A stretch of 35,034 nucleotides of DNA from Alistipes sp. UBA928 (GTDB lineage: Bacteria; Bacteroidota; Bacteroidia; Bacteroidales; Rikenellaceae). The notes beneath the pieces were generated by a model. The model did not search any database. It saw only the letters and a program-made list of their open reading frames with translations, and was not told the DNA's origin. Of the stretch, positions 28,946 to 35,034 are shown piece by piece. Position 1 is the first letter of the stretch. Every line of letters starts with the position of its first letter. The position numbers and the translations under genes are program-made. The stretch spans positions 26,137-61,170 of the forward strand of contig DBDQ01000081.1 of NCBI GenBank assembly GCA_002293665.1, read 5' to 3'.

Positions 28946-30003
28946 TTCACCTCCTCATCGAATACGACAGCAACTTTACCGCATTTCCCTTCGGCCATGA
29001 GTGCGAAAGCCTCGGCGGCCTTTTCGAGCGGGAAACGGTGGGTCACCAGGTCTTCGGGGTGTATGCCCCAGCGCACGATCCTCTCCACGAGTTCCTCCAT
29101 GCGCCAGATATTTGTCACCCACGAGCCGTAGACCGTTTTTTGGTCGTGTATCAGGTCGGGGCTGGGGTTGAGTTCCATCGTTCCTCCCTCGCCGATGAGT
29201 ACTATGCGGCCCCATTTGCGGGTAGCGCGCACGGCGAGTTGCCGTCCGAGCGTGTGTCCGCTGCAATCGACGGCCTTTTCGACCCCGTTGCCTCCGGTCA
29301 GTTTCCTGACTGCGTCGAGCGCCCCCGCGTCGGAGATCATCGCATGATCCACCAATCCTTTTTCGCGAGCGATCTCCAGACGCTCGGGGACGGTATCGAC
29401 ACCTATTACCTGCTCGGCACCCATGGCCCGCGCCAGCATGCAGGCTGCCAGACCCACCGGGCCCAGTCCCACCACCAGCACGGCGTCGTTGCCGCTGATG
29501 CCTATCTTCTCAAGCCCTTCGTAGACCGTGCCGAATCCGCACGCTATCTGCGCCCCGTCGGTGTAGGTGAGCGAGTCGGGCAGCAGCACGAGGTCTTTCT
29601 CCTCGGCGAGCAGGTATTCGGCCATTCCGCCGTCCCTCTGCCAACCGTAGGCCCTGCGCCAGGGGCTCGTACACGATATCATGTATCCGCGGCGGCAGTC
29701 GTTGCACACCCCGCAGCCCGAGATGTGGTAGACCACCACCCGGTCGCCCTCCTTGAATCTTCTCAGACCCGGCCCCGCCTTGACTATCTGTCCGCTGGGC
29801 TCGTGGCCGCAAATTTTATCCTGATACCCCTCGGGGCCTTTGCCCACGTGTTCGTGGTAGATTGCGCGGATGTCGCTGCCGCATATAGTCGACGACTTCA
29901 TGCGGATCAGCACCTCGCCGTGTCCCGGTTCGGGTACGTCCACATCTTTGAATACCACCGTACTGTTGCCCGGCAGATATGCCGCGTTCATTTTGTTTGC
30001 CAT
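28942..30003 (-). CDS. Zinc-dependent medium-chain alcohol/polyol dehydrogenase
   Basis: This is a 353-aa MDR-superfamily dehydrogenase (cytoplasmic, NAD(P)-dependent). Catalytic zinc ligands are Cys41 and His67-Glu68 (ICGSD, CGHEPSG). The structural zinc lobe has four cysteines (97, 100, 103, 111, in GCGVCNDCRRGYMISC). The Rossmann motif GLGPVG lies at 179-184. Relatives include sorbitol, threonine and L-galactonate dehydrogenases; nothing seen fixes the substrate. It follows the aldo/keto reductase by 9 bp and overlaps the DUF6786-like gene. With fucP at the head of the operon, a role in oxidising a polyol, aldonate or sugar derived from L-fucose, L-galactose or arabinose is a reasonable inference. 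Confidence 0.85.
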   Translation of the reverse strand: MANKMNAAYLPGNSTVVFKDVDVPEPGHGEVLIRMKSSTICGSDIRAIYHEHVGKGPEGYQDKICGHEPSGQIVKAGPGLRRFKEGDRVVVYHISGCGVCNDCRRGYMISCTSPWRRAYGWQRDGGMAEYLLAEEKDLVLLPDSLTYTDGAQIACGFGTVYEGLEKIGISGNDAVLVVGLGPVGLAACMLARAMGAEQVIGVDTVPERLEIAREKGLVDHAMISDAGALDAVRKLTGGNGVEKAVDCSGHTLGRQLAVRATRKWGRIVLIGEGGTMELNPSPDLIHDQKTVYGSWVTNIWRMEELVERIVRWGIHPEDLVTHRFPLEKAAEAFALMAEGKCGKVAVVFDEEVK

Positions 30004-30012
30004 GATGTTATT

Positions 30013-31029
30013 TTACTGTTTAATAATTCCGTCTTCGTCCCACAGATCTTCCCACGTGGCGCCGGGCCACGTGAATACTTGTCCCTTCACCAGCCGACAG
30101 TTCCTGTCGATGTCGCCAATAGCCTCCATCTCCTGCTGAGTGAGCGGGCCGCCGTCGATGATCGCCGACAGGTTGGAGAGCATCTTTTCGGGTTTCACCG
30201 AGAAGGGGATCACCACTTCGCCCCGCTGTACGCCCCACTTTAGGCACACCGCAGCCGGGTGGACGCCCCTGCGCCGCGCGATCTCCACGATCACAGGGTC
30301 TTCCATAGGACTGGTGTCCTCCGGAGTGCGGTCGCGCTCGGGCCGGCCCGGCGAGCCGAGCGGGCTGAAACCTATGGGTTGTATACCCTCGGCCACGAGG
30401 TAGTCGAACAGTGCCGGCTGCTGGAAGTGGGGGTGCAACTCCATTTCGTTCGTTGCAGGGCGCACGCGGCAGTCCCGCAGCAGCAACTCCATCTTCGGGC
30501 GCGTCATGTTGGAGGTGCCGATGCTCTTCACGAGCCCCTCGTCGACCAGTCGCTCCATCGCCTGCCATGTCTTCATGTAGTTTTCATGAATATAGGGCAC
30601 GGCGTGGGGGTCGCGCGAGTCGACCGTCACCCCTTTGGCGTGGTGGTTGGGGAACGGCCAGTGCACCAGATAGAGGTCGAGGTAATCGAGTCCCATATCT
30701 CGAAGAGTCTGGCGGCACGATCCCTCCACGTCGTCGTGGCGGTCGTTCCACACCTTAGAGGTGATCCACAAATCTTCGCGGGCCACGGCTCCTTCGGCGA
30801 TCATCTCGCCGATCGTGCGCCCTATCTCCCGTTCGTTGCCATAGACCGACGCGCAGTCGATGTGGCGGTATCCCATTTCGATCGCCGTGCGGACAGCTCG
30901 GGCGATGGTATCGTTGTCGTAGTTGTCGGAGCCGAACGTCCCCAGCCCTATCGCGGGTATCACGTTACCGTTGTTCAGCTCCCTTGCCGGCACTCCTTCC
31001 GCGTCGACAGCAGGTTTGTTTTGGTTCAT
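30013..31029 (-). CDS. Aldo/keto reductase (aldose-reductase-like)
   Basis: This is a 338-aa NAD(P)H-dependent AKR-superfamily enzyme. The catalytic tetrad is visible: Asp58 and Tyr63 in IDCASVYGNE, Lys92 in TSKVWN and His123 in YLVHWP. Other family marks are LNNGNVIPAIGLGTFG at the start, KSIGTSNM and VIPFSVKPEKM near the cofactor site. The overall pattern is closer to aldose/xylose reductases than to plant L-galactose dehydrogenase. There is no signal peptide, so it is cytoplasmic. It starts 4 bp after the fucP stop and ends 9 bp before the dehydrogenase. Together the pair could convert an imported aldose via a polyol, or oxidise it to an aldonate. Confidence 0.87.
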   Translation of the reverse strand: MNQNKPAVDAEGVPARELNNGNVIPAIGLGTFGSDNYDNDTIARAVRTAIEMGYRHIDCASVYGNEREIGRTIGEMIAEGAVAREDLWITSKVWNDRHDDVEGSCRQTLRDMGLDYLDLYLVHWPFPNHHAKGVTVDSRDPHAVPYIHENYMKTWQAMERLVDEGLVKSIGTSNMTRPKMELLLRDCRVRPATNEMELHPHFQQPALFDYLVAEGIQPIGFSPLGSPGRPERDRTPEDTSPMEDPVIVEIARRRGVHPAAVCLKWGVQRGEVVIPFSVKPEKMLSNLSAIIDGGPLTQQEMEAIGDIDRNCRLVKGQVFTWPGATWEDLWDEDGIIKQ

Positions 31030-31033
31030 GGTT

Positions 31034-32347
31034 TTAACAGTCGAGTCTCTTTTCGTGAATTTTATATGTACGTAATCCGTAGATCAGGATCATTGCGAAA
31101 CAGATGAGCGGCAGAACGAACGAGGCGTTGACCGCCGGCATTCCCGCCACGGTGCCCATGTCGATGATGCGTGCCTGCAGCGGCGGCAGCACCGATCCCC
31201 CGAGGATGGCCATTATCAGCCCCGCGCTGCCGAACTTCGCGTCGTCGCCCAAGCCGTCGAGCGCGATCCCGTAGATGGTGGAGAACATGCCGCACATGCA
31301 GGCCGAAACTCCCACGAGGCAGTAGAGTCCCCATATATTCTGCAAGCCGATCACTCCCACCACCAGCACTGCCGCACCGGCTGCAAGTGTGGCAAGCAGT
31401 TTGCCCGGTGAGAAATATTTCAAAAGGTAGGTGCAGATGAACCGACTCACGCAGTGGAGCGCCATCGCCGCTATGTTGTACCTCTGCGAAAGCACTTCGG
31501 CGTCCTGTTCGAGCATGCCCTGTTCGACGAATATACGTGTGCCGTACTGGATGATGAATGTCCAGCACATGATCTGCGCCCCCACGTAGAAGAACTGCGC
31601 CAACACCCCTTCGCGGTAGCGCGGCAGGCGCAGTATGCGTTTGAGCACCGTGCCGAGGTTCATCGAGTGGTCGGTGTCGGCGTTGTGGGGCATGCGCGAC
31701 AGGCGTATTATCACAAAGAGTATAATCACGAATATCCCCACTCCCACGTAGGGCCCGATAACCACGCCGAGGTCGGCATCTTTCATAGCCTCGAACGCTT
31801 CGGGCGGGAGCATGGCGCGCTCATCGGTGCTGGCGGGATTGAGCTTGTCCTGTATAAACTTCATTGCGCAGTACATGCCGAGCAGCGACCCCATGGGGTT
31901 GAAAGCCTGCGCGAAGTTCAATCGCCGTGTGGCGGTGCGCGGATCGCCCATGCTCAGTATATAGGGGTTGGCGCTCGTTTCGAGGAACGACAGTCCGCAG
32001 GTGAGTATGAAATAGGCCGCCAGAAAGGGGTAGTACGTACCGTTGATGGCGCAGGGGATGAAGAGCAGCGCTCCGACGGCGTAGAGACCGAGGCCCACCA
32101 GTATTCCCGCCTTGTAGGTGAACCTGCGGATGAAGAGCGCCGCCGGGAAAGCCATCGCGAAGTAGCCTCCGTAGAAGGCGAGTTGAACCAGCGCTCCGTC
32201 GGTGACGCTCATTCGGAATATTTTCGAAAAAGCCTTCACCATAGGGTTGGTCACATCGTTGGCAAAACCCCACGCGAAGAAGAGCGTCGTCACGAGTACG
32301 AACGGCACAATCATCTCTCTGGAGAGCAGTTTAGGCGCTGTTTTCAT
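31034..32347 (-). CDS. fucP: L-fucose:H+ symporter family permease (MFS)
   Basis: This is a 437-aa inner-membrane permease with about twelve hydrophobic segments. It shows the FucP hallmarks: FAWGFANDVTNPMVKAF (Asp31, matching the proton-coupling Asp of E. coli FucP) and SFLETSANPYILSMG (Glu123, matching the second essential acid). E. coli FucP carries L-fucose and also L-galactose and D-arabinose. The start at 32347 is preferred because a -7 box lies 19 bp upstream; an in-frame ATG at 32380 lies upstream of that box. It heads the eleven-gene leftward operon, and a candidate activator site lies about 40-60 bp upstream of the -7 box. Related FGHS-family glucose/galactose carriers are an alternative specificity. 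Confidence 0.88.
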   Translation of the reverse strand: MKTAPKLLSREMIVPFVLVTTLFFAWGFANDVTNPMVKAFSKIFRMSVTDGALVQLAFYGGYFAMAFPAALFIRRFTYKAGILVGLGLYAVGALLFIPCAINGTYYPFLAAYFILTCGLSFLETSANPYILSMGDPRTATRRLNFAQAFNPMGSLLGMYCAMKFIQDKLNPASTDERAMLPPEAFEAMKDADLGVVIGPYVGVGIFVIILFVIIRLSRMPHNADTDHSMNLGTVLKRILRLPRYREGVLAQFFYVGAQIMCWTFIIQYGTRIFVEQGMLEQDAEVLSQRYNIAAMALHCVSRFICTYLLKYFSPGKLLATLAAGAAVLVVGVIGLQNIWGLYCLVGVSACMCGMFSTIYGIALDGLGDDAKFGSAGLIMAILGGSVLPPLQARIIDMGTVAGMPAVNASFVLPLICFAMILIYGLRTYKIHEKRLDC

Positions 32348-32366
32348 AGCAGTAGTATCACTGTCA

Positions 32367-32374
32367 CAAATGTA
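32367..32374 (-). promoter_or_regulatory. Bacteroidetes -7 box for the fucP operon
   Basis: Minus-strand TACATTTG matches TAnnTTTG exactly, 19 bp before the fucP ATG. It appears to be the only clear promoter for the whole leftward block down to 16646. Confidence 0.6.
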
Positions 32375-32404
32375 GAACAAGGGGCCAATATTTTTTGTGA
32401 ATTT

Positions 32405-32458
32405 TCCTGCAAAAAACAGGACTATTTCGACATGCCTCTTTTTCTACCCCCGAAAAAG
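32405..32458. repeat. Two short inverted repeats in the fucP/porin spacer
   Basis: TCCTG (32405-32409) pairs with CAGGA (32417-32421) around a seven-base A-rich loop, and CTTTTTC (32438-32444) pairs with GAAAAAG (32452-32458). The first overlaps the candidate regulator element. They may be protein sites or transcript hairpins; their role is unknown. Confidence 0.3.
32413..32433 (-). promoter_or_regulatory. Copy of the araC-spacer element upstream of fucP
   Basis: On the minus strand this 21-base stretch begins ATGTCGAAATAGT and matches 10955-10975 (plus strand) at 19 of 21 positions, including 13 consecutive bases. It lies 39-59 bp upstream of the fucP -7 box, where an AraC activator would sit. 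Confidence 0.5.
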
Positions 32459-32520
32459 GGGAGGCCTCCCGCACCCGGATTTCCCTCTTTCGTGGGATTT
32501 TTTCGCCTCTGCGGCCACTC

Positions 32521-32528
32521 TACCTTTG
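32521..32528 (+). promoter_or_regulatory. Bacteroidetes -7 box for the porin gene
   Basis: TACCTTTG matches TAnnTTTG and lies 28 bp before the ATG at 32557. The alternative ATG at 32533 lies only 4 bp after the box, which favours the later start. Confidence 0.55.
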
Positions 32529-32556
32529 CGAAATGGGAAACATATACTTTATAACC

Positions 32557-33597
32557 ATGTCGAAGAAGATATTTCTGCTCGCCGCGCTCTGTCTCGCAAG
32601 CCCCGTGTGCCGCGGCCAATTCACTTTCGAGGGGTCGTACACGGGCGACACCTATTATAACATCCGCGGCGGTGTGGCCCGCGGCGGAGGATTCATGGGG
32701 ATGGCAAACCTTGCCGCCGGTTTCGACACCGGCGAGGCGGGATTGTGGCGCGGCGGCACCTTTTTTGTCCACGGTGCGGGCATCCATGGACGCTCGCTCA
32801 GCGGCGACTATCTGGGCGACCTTCAGGTGGCGTCCAATATCGACGCAGGGGAACACACCTACCTCCACGAACTGTGGTTTCGCCAAAGTCTCGGCCCCGT
32901 CATGCTCACGGCGGGAGTGCAAGACCTGAACGCCGAATTTATGGTGACGGAGGGCGGGGGAGAGTTCGTGAATTCGTCCTTCGGCACACCGTCGGTCATA
33001 GCGCTGGTGCCGGTACCCATCTTTCCGCTCACGGGATTGGGAGTGGAGGTGCGGTGGGATATTTCACGGAGATGGGCGGTGCAGGGGGCATTGTTCGACG
33101 GCGTTCAAATCGACTTCGAGCATAATCCCTACAACGTGCGCTGGGCTTTGGGGCGCGGCGACGGAGTGTTTGCAATGGGTGAGGTGCACTTAGACGGACG
33201 CTACAAGATCGGCGGATACTACCACTCGGCGTCGCGCAACTGGGGTATACACGCCTCGGTTGACCAGCCGTTGGGCGAGCGTGTGGGGCTGTTCGCGCAG
33301 GCCGTGGTGTCTCCCCGCAGTCTGAACGACAACAACCTCTATCTCGGCCTGGGCGCAAACCTGCGCGGTGTGTTCAGCCGCCGAGCGCGCGACGGTGCGG
33401 GGGTAGCCGTTGCTCATGCCGGTCTGCATAGCCTGCCGGGCCGCCACGAGACTGCAATAGAGCTTTACTACAAGTACGACTTCACCGAAAACATCTCCCT
33501 TCAACCCGACGTGCAGTATATCGTCAATCCTTCGGGTGGCGACACAGCCCCGGCCGACGCACTTGTCGGCATACTTCGTCTCAATGTGGGGTTCTAA
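32557..33597 (+). CDS. OprB-like carbohydrate porin
   Basis: This is a 346-aa outer-membrane beta-barrel. It starts with the signal peptide MSKKIFLLAALCLASPVCRG and consists of alternating beta-strands rich in Gly and aromatic residues, ending in a C-terminal Phe (LRLNVGF) as barrel proteins do. OprB-type stretches are visible: LHELWFRQSLGPVMLTAGVQDLNAEF, the FVNSSFGTPS segment and YYKYDFTENISLQPDVQYIVNP near the end. Such porins let mono- and small oligosaccharides diffuse across the outer membrane. It is divergent from fucP and convergent with the araC gene at 33637. It could supply the outer-membrane step for sugars imported by FucP, in place of a SusCD pair, which is not seen in the window. 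Confidence 0.8.
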   Translation: MSKKIFLLAALCLASPVCRGQFTFEGSYTGDTYYNIRGGVARGGGFMGMANLAAGFDTGEAGLWRGGTFFVHGAGIHGRSLSGDYLGDLQVASNIDAGEHTYLHELWFRQSLGPVMLTAGVQDLNAEFMVTEGGGEFVNSSFGTPSVIALVPVPIFPLTGLGVEVRWDISRRWAVQGALFDGVQIDFEHNPYNVRWALGRGDGVFAMGEVHLDGRYKIGGYYHSASRNWGIHASVDQPLGERVGLFAQAVVSPRSLNDNNLYLGLGANLRGVFSRRARDGAGVAVAHAGLHSLPGRHETAIELYYKYDFTENISLQPDVQYIVNPSGGDTAPADALVGILRLNVGF

Positions 33598-33609
33598 CCG
33601 CTTTTGCGG
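33598..33609. repeat. Small hairpin CCGC-TTTT-GCGG between convergent genes
   Basis: A perfect 4-bp stem begins directly after the porin stop codon. There is no T-run, so it is at best a weak terminator in the 39-bp gap between the porin and araC genes. Confidence 0.3.
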
Positions 33610-33636
33610 CAGTTTGCAGCGCTCCCTCCCTTAAAC

Positions 33637-34548
33637 TTAAAACAGATGTACCGAGTCCTGGGTGAATTTGCGGAAACGGATGGGTGTAACCCCGGTGCGT
33701 TTTTTGAACAGGGTGCAGAAGTAGTCGGGATTTTCGAACCCGAGCCGGTAGGCGATCTCGCGGCTCGACAGGTCGGTGTTGGTGAGCAGCTCCTTACTGT
33801 GCTGCACCTTCACCTCGAGTATGTACTGGGTGGGTGAGAAGCCGGTGTGTTTTTTGAATACCCGCCTGAACCACGAGTAGCTTACGTTTAGCAGGTCGGC
33901 GATATCTTCGGGCGAGAGCTTGTGGGTCGAGTCGCCCGAGATTATGATCCTGGCCTTGTTGATCTGCTGCACGGCCCATTTCTCCTCCATTTTCGACTGT
34001 TTGTCGTAGGAGTAGGCGTAGCCCAGCAGGAGATCGACTATTCCGCCGAGCATCTGTTGGAAACCCGTTCTCTGATCTATGGCGATCTGTATAGCCTTGC
34101 GGTAGAGCGAGGCGATCTCTTCGTGGAGCCCGACGTTGAAAACGGGCTTTTGGCGCGAGAAGAATCCGTGTGCCGTGCGTTTGTCCATGTATTCACCCTC
34201 GAATCCGATCCAGTACTCGTCCCATCCCGTTTGGGGATCGGGGCGGTAGCTGTGCCATTCGCCGAGGAAGAGCAGGAACATCTGCCCTTCGCGAATTTCG
34301 GTTTCGCGCCAGCCGGCCGAGGCGAACTGTCCCTTTCCGCCCACCAGATAGAGCAGTTGGTACTCGCCGAGCACGCGGCCCCGTTCGGTCGAAAAGAGGT
34401 ATTGCGAGGGGTGGTTTTGGGGCGGGTAGGGATCGCCCGGCGCAACGTGTTGACAGCCGACGGTGTTGATCGTCAATCCCCACCTTGTGTCCTGTTCGCC
34501 GGTTAGCAGGTAGCGAACGTGTACCGAGTTGGTCCTCTGGCCTCTCAT
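33637..34548 (-). CDS. AraC-family regulator, probable rhamnose regulator (RhaR-like)
   Basis: This is a 303-aa regulator with an N-terminal cupin-like sensing domain (about residues 45-115, LGEYQLLYLVGGKGQF and FLLFLGEWHSYRP) and two C-terminal HTH units (about 195-300, LSPEDIADLLNVSYSWFRRVF and SSREIAYRLGFENPDYFCTLF). The start at 34548 was chosen because upstream in-frame codons run back into the divergent rhamnulokinase gene. In Bacteroides the rhamnose operon is controlled by an AraC protein encoded beside it, so the 61-bp divergent arrangement with rhaB supports a rhamnose regulator. That is inference from position; the family assignment itself is firm. Confidence 0.85.
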   Translation of the reverse strand: MRGQRTNSVHVRYLLTGEQDTRWGLTINTVGCQHVAPGDPYPPQNHPSQYLFSTERGRVLGEYQLLYLVGGKGQFASAGWRETEIREGQMFLLFLGEWHSYRPDPQTGWDEYWIGFEGEYMDKRTAHGFFSRQKPVFNVGLHEEIASLYRKAIQIAIDQRTGFQQMLGGIVDLLLGYAYSYDKQSKMEEKWAVQQINKARIIISGDSTHKLSPEDIADLLNVSYSWFRRVFKKHTGFSPTQYILEVKVQHSKELLTNTDLSSREIAYRLGFENPDYFCTLFKKRTGVTPIRFRKFTQDSVHLF

Positions 34549-34573
34549 CTTCGACGCAAGGTAATGATTTTTT

Positions 34574-34587
34574 TCGAAAGATCGAAA
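34574..34587. promoter_or_regulatory. Direct repeat TCGAAA, 8 bp apart, in the rhaB/araC spacer
   Basis: TCGAAA occurs at 34574-34579 and 34582-34587, directly upstream of the rhaB -7 box. It is a possible AraC half-site pair in the short divergent spacer. Confidence 0.35.
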
Positions 34588-34596
34588 TATTTTCCC

Positions 34597-34604
34597 TACA
34601 TTTG
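34597..34604 (+). promoter_or_regulatory. Bacteroidetes -7 box for rhaB
   Basis: TACATTTG matches TAnnTTTG, with only five bases before the ATG at 34610, so transcription would start at or next to the start codon. Confidence 0.6.
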
Positions 34605-34609
34605 TCGGT

Positions 34610-35034
34610 ATGACGGGCAACGGTTTTATCGCGATAGACCTCGGTGCGACGAGCGGCCGGACGATATTGGGAACGATCTCGGGAGACGGGCTCGAACTGA
34701 GGGAGTTGACCCGTTTTCCCAACTCTCTGGTGTCGCTGGCGGGCCACAATCACTGGAACATATTTTCGCTCTACGAGCAGATCGTGCAGGGGCTCGCCGC
34801 CGCGGCGGAGGAGGCCGCGCGCGAGGGTATCGACATAGTGTCGGTGGGGATCGACACGTGGGGGGTCGACTTTGCGTTCGCGGGCCCCGACGGCGAGATA
34901 CTCGGCATGCCCTACGCCTACCGCGATCCGGCGCTCGCGGGCGCCCACACCGAATATTTCGAGCGGGTGATGCCGCGCGACGAACTTTACGCGCGCACGG
35001 GCATAGAGGTGATGAACATCAACTCGCTGTTTCA
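34610..35034 (+). CDS. rhaB: Rhamnulokinase (5' part; gene runs off the window)
   Basis: The first 141 residues of an FGGY-family sugar kinase are present. IAIDLGATSGRTILGT is the N-terminal phosphate-binding strand pair in the form typical of Bacteroides RhaB, followed by LRELTRFPN, GHNHWNIFSLYEQI, GIDTWGVDFAF, YAYRDP and TGIEVMNINSLF. The enzyme would phosphorylate L-rhamnulose to L-rhamnulose-1-phosphate in the cytoplasm. The rest (family length about 480 aa) lies beyond 35034. No other start codon is available before the IAIDLG strand, so the ATG at 34610 is secure. Fuculokinase is a less likely reading because the opening strands follow the RhaB pattern. Confidence 0.85.
   Translation, partial: MTGNGFIAIDLGATSGRTILGTISGDGLELRELTRFPNSLVSLAGHNHWNIFSLYEQIVQGLAAAAEEAAREGIDIVSVGIDTWGVDFAFAGPDGEILGMPYAYRDPALAGAHTEYFERVMPRDELYARTGIEVMNINSLF

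Noticed and set aside
34549..34749. Upstream extension of the right-hand araC gene
   Set aside because: It would overlap the start of rhaB and its promoter; the cupin domain needs only the start at 34548.

Overview
The window looks like a chromosomal carbohydrate-utilisation region of a GC-rich member of the Bacteroidales (an Alistipes-like or related gut lineage is my guess; nothing here fixes the genus). The reasons are the hybrid two-component-type sensor, the density of GH43/GH51/GH95/GH97 enzymes with Bacteroidetes-style signal peptides and lipoboxes, and several promoters with the Bacteroidetes -7 box TAnnTTTG instead of Shine-Dalgarno-led starts.

Layout. (1) Left edge: a CE1-type esterase on the minus strand (3' end cut off by the window), divergent from a plus-strand block made of an HTCS-like sensor/regulator without a receiver domain, a lipoprotein esterase, a CE6-GH51 fusion and a GH43-CBM6 enzyme. 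(2) At about 10-11 kb, an AraC-family regulator is divergent from a shrunken GH29 fucosidase and a giant GH51-GH97 fusion enzyme. The spacer between them holds a perfect palindrome and a -7 box for each direction. The fusion gene ends in a good intrinsic terminator. (3) From 32.35 kb back to 16.65 kb, eleven minus-strand genes are packed with gaps of -4 to 47 bp: fucP permease, aldo/keto reductase, zinc dehydrogenase, a mutarotase-fold protein of the DUF6786 type, GH43, GH43, GH97, GH43, CE1, GH95, GH43. They probably form one operon driven by a -7 box just upstream of fucP. (4) Right edge: an OprB-like porin divergent from fucP, then an AraC regulator divergent from a rhamnulokinase gene that runs off the window.

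Working together: the periplasmic and surface enzymes would strip arabinose, xylose, galactose, acetyl or feruloyl groups and L-fucose or L-galactose from a decorated hemicellulose such as a complex glucuronoarabinoxylan. FucP would import the 6-deoxy- or L-galactose product. The two oxidoreductases and the mutarotase-like protein encoded directly behind fucP would process it in the cytoplasm. No SusC/SusD pair, endo-xylanase, fucose isomerase, fuculokinase or aldolase gene is seen here.

The most interesting points are the possible dedicated L-galactose/L-fucose oxidoreductive module, two multi-enzyme fusions, a receiver-less HTCS, a GH29 gene with two in-frame losses, and a 21-bp element shared between the AraC spacer and the fucP promoter. 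No RNA genes, CRISPR arrays or insertion sequences were found. No gene-free stretch exceeds 300 bases; the longest (16353-16645) is described below.
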